This document shows positions 16,661 through 25,097 of a DNA stretch of 64,000 nucleotides, piece after piece. The position numbers and the translations under genes were made by a program. The notes under the pieces are model-generated. The model made no database searches. It saw only the letters and a list, made by a program, of their open reading frames with translations, and was not told the DNA's origin. The number at the start of each line of letters is the position of its first letter. Position 1 is the first letter of the stretch. The stretch is from DASQPR01 sp963797605 (GTDB lineage Bacteria; Actinomycetota; Actinomycetes; Mycobacteriales; Micromonosporaceae), in NCBI GenBank assembly GCA_963797605.1, contig CAWCPX010000005.1:1218263-1282262 (forward strand), given 5' to 3'.

Positions 16661-18241
16661 CTAGCGGAACCGGAGCGCGGTCGGACCCTGCACCTTCGAG
16701 CCACGGCGCGACTTCGCCGGCATCGCGGCCAGCTTCTCGCGCAACTCGACGGCGTACGCGGCCAGCGCCTCGACGAGGTCGGGCACCGATGCGTGACCGG
16801 GCTGGGCGTCGACCCGCAGGCCGAACTCCGCCGCTGTCTCCGCGGTCTTCGGACCGATCACCGCGACGACCGTGCGGGCGTGCGGCTTGCCGGCGATGCC
16901 GACCAGGTTGCGGACGGTCGACGAGGACGTGAAGAGCACGGCGTCGAAGCCACCGGACTTGATCGCGTCACGGATCTCGGCGGCCGGCGGTGCAGCGCGG
17001 ACCGTGCGGTAGGCCGTGACGTCGTCGACCTCCCAGCCGCGCTCGGTCAGGCCGGCGGCCAGGGTCTCGGTCGCGATGTCGGCCCGCGGCAGCAGCACCC
17101 GGCCGACCGGGTCGAGGATCTCGTCGTGCGGCGAGAACTCGGCGAGCAGGCCCTCGGACGACTGGTCGCCGCTCGGGATCAGCTCCGGCTGGATCCCGAA
17201 CGCGCGGACGGCGTCGGCCGTGGTCTCGCCGATGCATGCGATCTTCACGCCGCCGAAATGACGGGCGTCGAGACCGTGCTCGGCGAACTTCTCCCAGACG
17301 GCCCGGACGGCGTTGACCGAGGTGAAGATCACCCAGGCGTACCGGCCGTCGACGAGACCCTTGATCGCGCGTTCCATCTGCGCCGGTGTACGCGGCGGCT
17401 CGACCGCGATCGTCGGCACCTCGCACGGGATCGCGCCGTAGGTGCGCAGCAGGTCGCTCATGACGCCCGCCTGCTCCTTGGTGCGTGGCACGAGCACCTT
17501 CCAGCCGTAGAGCGGACGGTTCTCCCACCAGCTCAGCTTGTCGCGGTGGCTGACGCCGGCACCGATGCTCAGCACGACCCGGCCGGAGAAGCCGAGGGAC
17601 GCGGCGACCACGCTGTCGACCGACGACGTCGTCGTGTACTGCGTCTCGCCGGTGCCGTCGCCGGTGATCGCGACGGGCGCGGACGGCTCGACGCCGCAGG
17701 CCAGCAAGCCGTCACGGACAGCCGCCAGGTCACCGGCGTCGACCGCGAGCGCGACCGAGCCACGGGCCGCGGCGGCGGCGAGCGCGTCGAAGTCCAGCGT
17801 GTTCACGTCGTCGACGTCGGCCGAGGTGCGTACGCCGGTCAGTGGCACACCCGCGTACGTCGCGACACCGGCCGCCTGACCGACACCCGGGACGACCTCG
17901 AACGGCACCGCCGTGCGGGCAACCGCCTGCACTTCCTTGACCACGGAGTCGTGCCCGAACGGGTCACCGGCGATGAGGTGCACCGCGCGGAGCCCGGAGC
18001 GCGCCGCGGACAGCAGCACCTTCGCGACATCGCCGGGGGCGCCCTCAGCGGGACTGAACTCGGCCTGTTCGCCGGTGATCTCCTTGATCGCTTCGAGCAT
18101 CGGAGCCGGCACGCTCCGGTCGAAGACGACGTGGTCGACACCGTCGAGGGCGTCGTAGGCGCGGCGGGTCAGCAGACCCGGGTCGCCGGGGCCGGCACCG
18201 ACGAAGCTGATGCGGCCGGTGGTCTTGCGGGTGCGGGTCAT
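16661..18241 (-). CDS. hemD: Uroporphyrinogen-III C-methyltransferase / uroporphyrinogen-III synthase fusion
   Basis: A 526-residue fusion, the standard actinobacterial arrangement. The N-terminal about 250 residues are SUMT-like (ISFVGAGPGDPGLLTRRAYD, then HLIAGDPFGHDSVVKEVQA, then VVPGVGQAAGVATYAGVP). The C-terminal about 260 residues are uroporphyrinogen-III synthase (WKVLVPRTKEQAGVMSDLLR, then AWVIFTSVNAVRAVWEKF, then FDAVLFTSSSTVRNLVG). The two activities close the tetrapyrrole ring with ring-D inversion and can direct it to siroheme or cobalamin. The start overlaps the hemC stop by four bases. It ends 22 bp before hemB. Confidence 0.94.
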   Translation of the reverse strand: MTRTRKTTGRISFVGAGPGDPGLLTRRAYDALDGVDHVVFDRSVPAPMLEAIKEITGEQAEFSPAEGAPGDVAKVLLSAARSGLRAVHLIAGDPFGHDSVVKEVQAVARTAVPFEVVPGVGQAAGVATYAGVPLTGVRTSADVDDVNTLDFDALAAAAARGSVALAVDAGDLAAVRDGLLACGVEPSAPVAITGDGTGETQYTTTSSVDSVVAASLGFSGRVVLSIGAGVSHRDKLSWWENRPLYGWKVLVPRTKEQAGVMSDLLRTYGAIPCEVPTIAVEPPRTPAQMERAIKGLVDGRYAWVIFTSVNAVRAVWEKFAEHGLDARHFGGVKIACIGETTADAVRAFGIQPELIPSGDQSSEGLLAEFSPHDEILDPVGRVLLPRADIATETLAAGLTERGWEVDDVTAYRTVRAAPPAAEIRDAIKSGGFDAVLFTSSSTVRNLVGIAGKPHARTVVAVIGPKTAETAAEFGLRVDAQPGHASVPDLVEALAAYAVELREKLAAMPAKSRRGSKVQGPTALRFR

Positions 18242-19266
18242 TGCTGCACTCCCAGTACATTGTCGGCACCAGCGGCGAGAAGATCGGCGGCGAGTTGCCG
18301 ACCGAGCGCCTCGGCGCTGGTGAGCGTCCCGGTGCGCGTCATCCGAAGGGCAATCCGCCCGTCGAGGCTATAGACGGCACCGCGCATGTGAATCTCGAGC
18401 TCGCCCCCACCGGCGGCGTTACCGCCGTCGTTGGTGCCGGCGGACTCGATCGTGGACATCGATTTCGAGGATCGAGATTGTGCGGATAAAGCGTCCGGGC
18501 CGAAGGGTGTCTGCGTGACCGTGCGGCGCACCTCGGCGAGCCCGGCGACCGGCGCGGAACAGCCGGCTTCCAGGGCCGCGAGCATCGCGCGCTCGGCCAA
18601 GACCGCACCCCGGCTGGCCGGGTCATCGAGCAGCGCGAGCAGCTCGAGCACTTCCGGGTCGTCGGCGCGGCACTCGATCGCGAGTGCGCCCTGTGCCGGA
18701 GCCGGCAGCATGAGCGACGGATCGAGGATCTCGGTGATCTCACCGGCGCGGCCGAGCCGGGCCAGACCGGCGCGCGCCACGATGATCGCGTCGAGTTCGC
18801 CGTCGGCGACCTTGCGCAGCCGCGTGTCGACGTTGCCCCGGATCGGCACCGTCTTGATCGGGAGGCCGAGCGCCCGGAGGGCCGCGATGCGCCGGACCGC
18901 GCCGGTGCCGATGAGGGCACCCGCCGGAAGCTGCGTCAGCGTGAACCCGTCGCGGGCGACGAGCGCGTCGCGCGGGTCTTCCCGTTGCGGAATCGCGGCG
19001 ATCTGTAGCCCGTCGGCCGGTGCCGTGGGCAGGTCTTTGTACGAGTGAACCGCGAAGTCGATCTCCTTGGCGGCCAACGCCTCGCGCAGCGCCGACACGA
19101 ACACGCCGACGCCCAGCCCGGCGACCGGTGCGCTGGAACGGTCGCCGGCCGTGACGATCGGGACGAGTTCGACGTCGCGACCGGTGGCCTTACGGATCGA
19201 GTCGGCGACGAGCCCGCTCTGCGCGAGTGCGAGCGTGCTGCCTCTGGTGCCCAGGCGCAACGTCAT
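18238..19266 (-). CDS. hemC: Porphobilinogen deaminase (hydroxymethylbilane synthase) with a linker insertion
   Basis: Polymerises four porphobilinogens to hydroxymethylbilane. TRGSTLALAQSGLV, HSYKDLPT and RGNVDTRLRKV are the family signatures, and the cofactor-carrying cysteine is in LEAGCSAPVAG. The length is 342 residues, some 30 longer than usual. The excess is one Ser/Gly/Asn-rich stretch, about residues 251-288 (18403-18516), in the third domain after VRRTVTQT. It starts with a four-base overlap to hemA and overlaps hemD at the other end. Confidence 0.95.
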   Translation of the reverse strand: MTLRLGTRGSTLALAQSGLVADSIRKATGRDVELVPIVTAGDRSSAPVAGLGVGVFVSALREALAAKEIDFAVHSYKDLPTAPADGLQIAAIPQREDPRDALVARDGFTLTQLPAGALIGTGAVRRIAALRALGLPIKTVPIRGNVDTRLRKVADGELDAIIVARAGLARLGRAGEITEILDPSLMLPAPAQGALAIECRADDPEVLELLALLDDPASRGAVLAERAMLAALEAGCSAPVAGLAEVRRTVTQTPFGPDALSAQSRSSKSMSTIESAGTNDGGNAAGGGELEIHMRGAVYSLDGRIALRMTRTGTLTSAEALGRQLAADLLAAGADNVLGVQQ

Positions 19267-20576
19267 GACAATCCCCCGTCGGTCACATCGGCCGGCACGT
19301 CGCCGACCGTTTTCGCGGTCGGCGGCACGTCGAGGTCGAACAGCTCGCGCAGCAGCGCCGTGTAGCGGTCGCCGCCCGGACCGGCGGCGAGCTCGCGGAC
19401 CCGCACGGTCGGGGAGTGCAACAACCGCTGCACGATGCGGTGGACGGTCTGGGCCACGTCGGCGCGCTGGTCTTCGGTGAAGTCGGCACGCCGCTGGTGC
19501 AGCCGGTGCAACTCGGTCGCCACGACGTCGTCGGCCTGTGCCCGCAACGCGGCGACGGTCGGCGCCACTTCCGCCCCGCGCAGCATCAACTGGAACGCGT
19601 CGACCTCGGCGGCCACGATGGACTCGACCGCGACCTCGTCGGCCAGCAGCGGGTCGGACGTCTTTCCATCACGAATCGCGGTGGCCAGGCGCTCCATGTC
19701 GAGTAGCACCACACCGGGCACGTCACCGACGGCCGCTTCGACATCGCGAGGGACGGCGAGGTCAAGAACCACGAGGGGCCCGACGACGTCGTCACGCCCA
19801 AGCACGTGGCCCGGGGCGGCGGTGGCGCAGATGACGAGGTCGACGTCCGCGACGGCGGCGGCCAGATCGTCGAATGGCACCGCGGTCGCGCCGTGCAACT
19901 CGGCCAGGCGGTCGGCTCGGACGGCGTCGCGGTTCGTGATGAACGTCTGCCCGGCACCGCTGCGGCGCAACGTGGCGAGGGCGAGTGCGCCCATCGAGCC
20001 GGCACCGATCACGAGCGCGCGGGACCCGCCGATGGCACCGGTGGGCAGGTGCTCGGCGGCCTGTGCGAGCGCCGCGGTGACGACGTTGCGGCCGGCCCGG
20101 TCGATGTCGGTCTCGGCGTGGGCCCGCTTGCCGACGCGGAGCGCCTGCTGCATCAGGTCGTGGATCAGCCGCCCGGCGGTGTCGCGTTCGGTGGCGAGCG
20201 CGTACGCGTCGCGAAGCTGTCCGAGGATCTGCGCCTCGCCGACGACCATCGAGTCGAGGCCGGTCGCCACTCGGAACGCGTGCCGCGCCGCGTCGGAGTC
20301 GAAGTGCACGTACATGTGCGGGGCCAGATCGGCCGGTGTGGCGCCGAGGCGGGCGGCCAGCACGGCGGCGATGTCGGCCAGGCCGCCGTGGAACGCGGTC
20401 ACGCCGGCGTAGATCTCGACCCGGTTGCAGGTCGACAGGACCATGGCCTCGCCGATGAACGGCTGGCCCATCAAGTCGGTGAGGAGGTGGGGGGTTTCGT
20501 CGGTGGACGCGGAGAGCCGTTCGAGAACAGCCACGCTCGCGGTGCGATGGGAAACGCCTACGACCAACAGATTCAC
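19263..20576 (-). CDS. hemA: Glutamyl-tRNA reductase
   Basis: Reduces glutamyl-tRNA(Glu) to glutamate-1-semialdehyde, the first committed step of C5 heme synthesis. It has 437 residues. GVSHRTASVAVLERLSAS begins the protein and STCNRVEIYA carries the catalytic cysteine. DSMVVGEAQILGQLRDAY binds the substrate, and the NADPH domain has RALVIGAGSMGALALATLRR. It is the second gene of the rex operon, with four-base overlaps on both sides. Expression should follow Rex control (see the operator at 21454). Confidence 0.96.
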   Translation of the reverse strand: MNLLVVGVSHRTASVAVLERLSASTDETPHLLTDLMGQPFIGEAMVLSTCNRVEIYAGVTAFHGGLADIAAVLAARLGATPADLAPHMYVHFDSDAARHAFRVATGLDSMVVGEAQILGQLRDAYALATERDTAGRLIHDLMQQALRVGKRAHAETDIDRAGRNVVTAALAQAAEHLPTGAIGGSRALVIGAGSMGALALATLRRSGAGQTFITNRDAVRADRLAELHGATAVPFDDLAAAVADVDLVICATAAPGHVLGRDDVVGPLVVLDLAVPRDVEAAVGDVPGVVLLDMERLATAIRDGKTSDPLLADEVAVESIVAAEVDAFQLMLRGAEVAPTVAALRAQADDVVATELHRLHQRRADFTEDQRADVAQTVHRIVQRLLHSPTVRVRELAAGPGGDRYTALLRELFDLDVPPTAKTVGDVPADVTDGGLS

Positions 20577-21322
20577 GTGCCGACCGCCTCCGATGCCAGC
20601 AGCCCCGCGGTCGGCATGGCCGGCAAAGCGGTCAGCGAAGCCTTGCGGTGCTCATGAAAAGACAGGATCTGCAGCTCGATGGCGAGGTCGACCTTGCGGA
20701 CGTCGACGCCCTCGGGCACTGAGAGCACACAGGGTGCGAAGTTGAGGATGCTCGTGACACCGCACGCGACCAACTCGTCGACCACGGATTGGGCGGCCGT
20801 CGCGGGCGTGGCGATGACGGCGATCGCGATGTCTTCGGCCTCGACCACGGCGGCCAGGTCGTCGATGTGGCGCACGGCGAGGCCGTTGATCTGCTCGCCG
20901 ACGTGAGCCGGATCGGCGTCGAACAGGGCGGCGATGCGGAACCCGCGACTCGCGAACCCTGCGTAACCGGCGAGGGCGTGACCGAGATTACCGACACCGA
21001 CCAGCGCGACCGCCCGGCGGTGCGTGAGCCCGAGGATGTATTCGATCTGCTCGATGAGCATGGCAACGTCATAACCGACGCCACGGGTGCCGTAAGACCC
21101 CAGATGGGACAGATCTTTACGAAGTTTCGCCGAGTTGACACCGGCCGCACCGGCCAGGCCCTCGCTCGATACCGTGTAGTGGCCGCCTTCGGCAAGGTTG
21201 TGAAGTGCGCGAAGGTATTCCGGCAGTCGGGCAACGGTCGCCTCGGGCAGGTCCGGGAACGCGGTCAAACGCTCCGGAGGTTGGTGGTCACCACCGGCCG
21301 TGCCGCTGCGCTGCTGACTCAT
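20573..21322 (-). CDS. rex: Redox-sensing transcriptional repressor Rex
   Basis: A 249-residue repressor that leaves DNA when NADH/NAD+ rises. The N-terminal winged helix is about residues 20-80 (LPEYLRALHNLAEGGHYTVS, with LSHLGSYGTRGVGYDV after it). The Rossmann domain has VALVGVGNLGHALAGY. ATG 21322 is chosen because CGGAG precedes it; ATG 21337 is five codons upstream. It is followed directly by hemA with an ATGA overlap, the arrangement described for the Streptomyces rex-hemACD operon. Confidence 0.95.
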   Translation of the reverse strand: MSQQRSGTAGGDHQPPERLTAFPDLPEATVARLPEYLRALHNLAEGGHYTVSSEGLAGAAGVNSAKLRKDLSHLGSYGTRGVGYDVAMLIEQIEYILGLTHRRAVALVGVGNLGHALAGYAGFASRGFRIAALFDADPAHVGEQINGLAVRHIDDLAAVVEAEDIAIAVIATPATAAQSVVDELVACGVTSILNFAPCVLSVPEGVDVRKVDLAIELQILSFHEHRKASLTALPAMPTAGLLASEAVGT

Positions 21323-21442
21323 CTGACTCCGTGCCATGAAGCGAATGGACCGAGACCCTGCCAACCGGGACGCTCGCGAACAAACGGCTCCCCCGGCGCG
21401 CGAGCAGTTACGTTCCGTGTTAACGGTGCTCGCCGTAGTCAC

Positions 21443-21471
21443 AGAGTAGGCGCTTGTGAACGCGTGCACAA
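21443..21471 (-). promoter_or_regulatory. Rex-controlled promoter of the rex-hem operon, with Rex operator
   Basis: The 18-bp sequence TTGTGAACGCGTGCACAA at 21454-21471 fits the Rex operator form TTGTG-N8-CACAA and is symmetric except at one pair. On the minus strand, TTGTGC within the operator can act as -35. A 17-bp spacer follows, then TACTCT (21443-21448) as -10. Rex bound here would block RNA polymerase, giving negative autoregulation. It lies about 120 bp upstream of rex. Confidence 0.75.
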
Positions 21472-21681
21472 ATCGCGATCTTGGTGCCATCGTGGGCTTC
21501 TCCCAGCCTGGACAGCGTCCACCCGCCATCGGCGATTATGACTCAAGTCGGACCAAGCACGCCACTTGCTGAGAATTCGGCGCGTCGGCATCGAAACCGA
21601 GCCACCGGACGCCTCGATGGTGGGGTCAGCCCTACCGGCAAGACTGCGGCGCATCGGCTGGGATCGAACCCGTCCGCTCTC

Positions 21682-21687
21682 TACTGT
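21682..21687 (+). promoter_or_regulatory. Candidate -10 box, leaderless histidine kinase transcript
   Basis: TACTGT ends seven bases before ATG 21695 and there is no Shine-Dalgarno sequence between. No clear -35 element was found. Confidence 0.4.
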
Positions 21688-21694
21688 CAACCAC

Positions 21695-23044
21695 ATGGCG
21701 AACGACACCCGGCCGGCCCCGGGCACCCCGGCACCACCGCTTCCGTACCCGTCGACCGTCCACGGCAACGCGTTCACCCGCATGATGCGACAGCTCGGCA
21801 TCGACAGTCTGTACAACCTTCTGGCCCTGCCGATGTCGATTGTCTCGTTTGTCCTCATCGTCACCGGGCTCAGCCTCGGCGCCGGTCTCCTCGTGATCGT
21901 CGTCGGCTTCGCGGTCCTCGCGGCCACGATGTTCATCGCGCGGGGCCTGGGCGACCTGCATCGCGTCAGCCTCGCGCCGGTCGTCCGCCGGCCGTCGGCA
22001 CGACCGATCTACCCGAGATCACCAGCGGGGGCCGGTTGGTTCCGTCGCATGCTGAATCCGATGACGCAGGGGCAATCCTGGCTCGACGTGGTGGCGGGCA
22101 TCCTGGATCTTCCGTTCGCGATCATCTCGTTCGTGATTACCGTCACGTGGTGGTCGCTCGCCCTCGGCGGGGTCTCCTACGGCCTGTGGGACTGGACCAT
22201 CTACCGCCACCCCGGCTCCGGCGGCGTCGTCGTCAACAACCAGCCGCTGTCCGAATTCCTCGGCATGGGCAGCAGCGCCACCGCCCGGATCTCGCTGAAC
22301 ACGGCGATCGGCATCTTCTTCCTGCTGACGCTGCCCATCGCGGTGCGGCTCGCGGCCCTGCTCCGAGCCCAGATCGCGCGGGCGCTGCTGTGCGGCGTCG
22401 CGGAAATGCGGCAACAGATCACCGGCCTGCAGGAACAGAAACAAGCGGCCGCGTCCGCCGAGGCGACGGCGCTGCGGCGCCTCGAACGCGATATTCACGA
22501 CGGTCCACAGCAGCGGCTGGTACGTCTCGCGATGGACCTGGGCCGGGCCCGGCAGCAGTTCGAGACCGATCCCACGGCCGCCCGCGCCACCATCGAGGAA
22601 GCCATCGGCCAGACACGCGAGACGCTCGACGAACTGCGGGCGCTCTCCCGTGGCATCGCGCCGCCGGTGCTGACCGATCGCGGGCTTCCGAGCGCCCTGG
22701 CGGCTTTGGCGGGCCGGTCACCCGTACCCGTGGACCTCGCCATTGAACCTGGTCTTGGTCGTCTCGACGCGAACGTGGAGACCGTGACCTACTTCGTCGT
22801 CGCCGAATCCCTGACCAACGTCGCGAAGCACAGCCACGCCAGCCAGTGCACCGTGACGATCGCCCGTGGTGGCAAGCTGATCGGCATGGTGGTGGCGGAC
22901 GACGGTGTCGGTGGCGCGAGCATCGCCAAGGGTCATGGTCTCGCCGGGCTCGCCGACCGGGTGCTGGCGGCCGGTGGCAAGCTGGCGGTGACGAGCCCGA
23001 TCGGCGGGCCGACCGAGATTCGAGTGGAGATCCCGTGCGCGTGA
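21695..23044 (+). CDS. NarL-type sensor histidine kinase
   Basis: A 449-residue membrane kinase. After a Pro-rich start there are about five membrane helices between residues 30 and 230 (for example LPMSIVSFVLIVTGLSLGAG and FAIISFVITVTWWSLALG), the 'sensor domain' layout of actinobacterial kinases. The phospho-acceptor is in LERDIHDGPQQRLVRLAMDL (HisKA_3 type). The ATPase part has VAESLTNVAKHSHAS (N box) and VVADDGVGGASIAKGHGLAG (G box). The stop overlaps the response regulator's GTG start by ten bases, so the pair is coupled. The stimulus is unknown. Confidence 0.9.
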   Translation: MANDTRPAPGTPAPPLPYPSTVHGNAFTRMMRQLGIDSLYNLLALPMSIVSFVLIVTGLSLGAGLLVIVVGFAVLAATMFIARGLGDLHRVSLAPVVRRPSARPIYPRSPAGAGWFRRMLNPMTQGQSWLDVVAGILDLPFAIISFVITVTWWSLALGGVSYGLWDWTIYRHPGSGGVVVNNQPLSEFLGMGSSATARISLNTAIGIFFLLTLPIAVRLAALLRAQIARALLCGVAEMRQQITGLQEQKQAAASAEATALRRLERDIHDGPQQRLVRLAMDLGRARQQFETDPTAARATIEEAIGQTRETLDELRALSRGIAPPVLTDRGLPSALAALAGRSPVPVDLAIEPGLGRLDANVETVTYFVVAESLTNVAKHSHASQCTVTIARGGKLIGMVVADDGVGGASIAKGHGLAGLADRVLAAGGKLAVTSPIGGPTEIRVEIPCA

Positions 23045-23676
23045 TCGTCGCGGACGATTCGGTTCTGCTGCGGGAGGGCCTGATCCGGCTCCTCGCCGAG
23101 AACGGACACGAGGTCGTCGCGGCCGTCGGCGACGGGCCATCCTTTGTGGACGCGGCGGTCCGGCACCGTCCGAACGTCTCCATCGTGGACGTCCGGATGC
23201 CGCCCTCGCACACCGACGAGGGCTTGCGCGCCGCGGTCCAGGCCCGCCGGCTCCTGCCCAAGACCCCGATCCTGGTGCTCTCGCAGTACGTCGAGGTCTC
23301 CTACGCCGACGATCTGCTGGCCGACCGGGCCGGCGCCGTCGGATACCTGCTCAAGGATCGCGTGGCCGACGTGGCCGAATTCCTCGACAATCTGGCCCGG
23401 GTCGCCGACGGTGGCACCGTGCTCGACCCGGAGGTCGTGGCGCAACTCGTCGTACGGCGGGGCCGGGTGCCGCTCGATGAGCTGACCGCCCGCGAACGCG
23501 AGGTGCTGGGCCTGATGGCCGAGGGCCGCTCGAACGGGTCGATCGCGAAGGCGCTGGTGGTGACCGACGGCGCGGTCGAGAAGCACGTCAAGAACATCTT
23601 CACCAAGCTCGACCTACCGCCTGACGACGAGCAGCACCGCCGGGTCCTAGCGGTGCTGACCTACCTGCGCGGCTGA
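23035..23676 (+). CDS. NarL/LuxR-type response regulator
   Basis: A 213-residue partner of the preceding kinase. The receiver domain begins VRVIVADDSVLLREGLIRLL, with the acidic pocket in ADDS and the phospho-Asp in VSIVDVRMPP. The output domain has LDELTAREREVLGLMAEGRS and EKHVKNIFTKLDLP (LuxR HTH). It starts at GTG 23035 inside the kinase's last codons. No transporter target adjoins it. The closest ABC-2 operon in the window is at 52.6 kb. Confidence 0.92.
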   Translation: MRVIVADDSVLLREGLIRLLAENGHEVVAAVGDGPSFVDAAVRHRPNVSIVDVRMPPSHTDEGLRAAVQARRLLPKTPILVLSQYVEVSYADDLLADRAGAVGYLLKDRVADVAEFLDNLARVADGGTVLDPEVVAQLVVRRGRVPLDELTAREREVLGLMAEGRSNGSIAKALVVTDGAVEKHVKNIFTKLDLPPDDEQHRRVLAVLTYLRG

Positions 23677-23693
23677 TCCCGCCGACCGCGCCG

Positions 23694-24350
23694 TCACGTG
23701 CGCGGCTGGGCCGGACCGGCCAGCGAAACGAGCGCGACCGCCTCGGCGAGCGTGTCGACGACCGGCACTCCGACCGTCTCGAGCCGATCGCGGTCGGTCA
23801 AGCCACCGGAATAAAGCACGCAGCGCGCTCCGACGGCGGCGGCCGCGACCGCGTCGTCGACCGAGTCCCCGATCAGCACACACTCCTCGCCGCGCAGGTC
23901 GAGTGCTTCGAGATGCGCGACGAGATGCGGTGCTTTAGGGCCACCACCGGTGGTCGCGCGGAGCCCGTCGACCCGACGGAAATAGGGCGCGATGCCGTAG
24001 CGACCGATCGTCGGCACCAACTCGTCGTGGAACCACATGGAGAGCAGCGACTGGCTGCCACCCCAACCGGACAGGGCCTCGACAGCGCCCGGCGCGAGCG
24101 CGCAACTCAGCAACCCGCTGTTGTAGGCGAGGTGGAACTCGTGGTCGAGCTTCACGAAATCGTCTTCGCTGATCTCGCGGCCCAGCACCGAGCCGTAGTA
24201 ATGGTGGACCGGGCGGCGGAAATCACGCCGGTGGTCGGCCTTCGTCACCGGGGCGCCGCCGGCGGAGGCAAGCGACGCGTTCGTCGCCGCCACGACCAGG
24301 TCAAGGTCGTCGAGCAGGGTGCCGTTCCAGTCCCAGACGATGTGGCTCAT
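23694..24350 (-). CDS. HAD-family phosphatase (phosphoglycolate phosphatase-like)
   Basis: A 218-residue HAD hydrolase. The nucleophile motif is MSHIVWDWNGTLLDD, where the usual second Asp of DxD is Asn, as in several Gph-like enzymes. Motif IV is CVLIGDSVDDAVAAAAVGAR, and the cap contains YFRRVDGLRATTGGGPKAP with the motif-III lysine. The substrate is probably a small phosphoester such as phosphoglycolate, but this is inferred. ATG 24350 has no SD, while TAGGAT lies seven bases upstream, suggesting a leaderless message. It is convergent with the response regulator gene. Confidence 0.85.
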   Translation of the reverse strand: MSHIVWDWNGTLLDDLDLVVAATNASLASAGGAPVTKADHRRDFRRPVHHYYGSVLGREISEDDFVKLDHEFHLAYNSGLLSCALAPGAVEALSGWGGSQSLLSMWFHDELVPTIGRYGIAPYFRRVDGLRATTGGGPKAPHLVAHLEALDLRGEECVLIGDSVDDAVAAAAVGARCVLYSGGLTDRDRLETVGVPVVDTLAEAVALVSLAGPAQPRT

Positions 24351-24357
24351 TACCGGG

Positions 24358-24363
24358 ATCCTA
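24358..24363 (-). promoter_or_regulatory. Candidate -10 box, leaderless HAD phosphatase transcript
   Basis: TAGGAT on the minus strand lies seven bases before ATG 24350, with no ribosome-binding site between. It falls in the 32-bp gap after the glutaredoxin gene. Confidence 0.4.
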
Positions 24364-24382
24364 ATGCCACCCACGGACCGTT

Positions 24383-24616
24383 TTATCCGCGGCCAAGATC
24401 ACGCGCGAGGCGCTCTGGCTCGACCCGGAAGTAGCCGTGGACGCGACCGTCCAACGTGATCACCGGGATCATCTCGCCGTAGTCGGCCTCAAGGTCTGGG
24501 TCGCCGGTGATGTCGACCTCCGCGAAGGGTTCGCCGAGGCGATCGAGTGCCGCCTTCGCGTCGTCGCACAGGTGGCAGCCCGGGCGGGTGAACAACGTGA
24601 TGCGAGGGCTCGGCAC
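24383..24616 (-). CDS. Glutaredoxin-like protein, Rv0508-type
   Basis: A 77-residue thioredoxin-fold protein. ITLFTRPGCHLCDDAKAALD carries the CxxC redox site (CHLC), followed by FAEVDITGDPDLEADYGEMI, the cis-Pro segment PVITLDG and a C-terminal helix. It is the short glutaredoxin/DUF836 form that sits between the heme operon and later genes in mycobacteria and streptomycetes. The start is GTG 24616, or ATG 24634 if MWQTSR is included. The frame is open to 24943, but that would cover the bldN control region. Confidence 0.85.
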   Translation of the reverse strand: MPSPRITLFTRPGCHLCDDAKAALDRLGEPFAEVDITGDPDLEADYGEMIPVITLDGRVHGYFRVEPERLARDLGRG

Positions 24617-24809
24617 ACGCGAAGTTTGCCACATCCGTCCGACTGGTCGCCACGAACGGAGACACGCCGAGTAGTCGGGCAAATACGGTGCTTTCGCCTG
24701 TACCGCGAGCGCGACACGCCCGCCTGCGGGACACGCGCGAAAGTTGGCATCGGCGTGTTGGTATACGCAGCTCATCGGCGTGTCGATCACCAAGCGTGTT
24801 CGGGTGATA

Positions 24810-24826
24810 TCGGACAGTGTGTCCGA
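24810..24826. promoter_or_regulatory. Operator-like palindrome upstream of bldN
   Basis: TCGGACA GTG TGTCCGA is a perfect 7-bp dyad with a 3-bp centre. Its core matches six of the nine fixed positions that I recall for the BldD box. In Streptomyces, BldD represses bldN, so a BldD-like site is plausible. The gap 24617-24965 also contains TATCAT (24899-24904) as a possible -10 and nothing else that I can identify. Confidence 0.4.
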
Positions 24827-24965
24827 CGCGACATACAGACGACGGGAAATACTTCTGCCCTGATATTCGGACTTTCCACACACGGGTGACGTTGGCCCTA
24901 TCATCTCTTGGGTCAGCTCATCCGTTTTGGCATGAGAAGGCACCCCTCACCCAGAGGAGGCGGCA

Positions 24966-25097
24966 GTGCCCGTTAAAGCACGGCAATACCACCTCGTTCG
25001 CGTTCGTCGCATTCGCCACTCCGGCGCATCGGCGAATGTTGACACGTTCCACCCGGATTCGTCCGGACATATCCCACCCTTCGAGGCGGCAGCGTGA
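24966..25097 (+). CDS. 43-codon upstream ORF overlapping bldN
   Basis: It starts at GTG 24966 after an excellent SD (AGAGGAGG at 24953-24960, five bases away). It encodes a 43-residue, Arg/His-rich peptide starting MPVKARQYHLVRVRR and ending IPPFEAAA. Its TGA (25095-25097) overlaps the GTG of bldN (25094), giving a GTGA coupling junction. The bldN start itself has only a modest SD (GAGGCGGC). The ORF therefore probably sets the translation rate of the sigma factor. I do not recognise the peptide. Confidence 0.6.
   Translation: MPVKARQYHLVRVRRIRHSGASANVDTFHPDSSGHIPPFEAAA

Noticed and set aside
16409..18373. A 654-codon open frame on the + strand across hemB and hemD
   Set aside because: It runs antisense to two certain heme genes with full motifs. 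Its translation is Arg/Gly/Asp-rich without any domain. Long antisense frames are normal in high-GC DNA.
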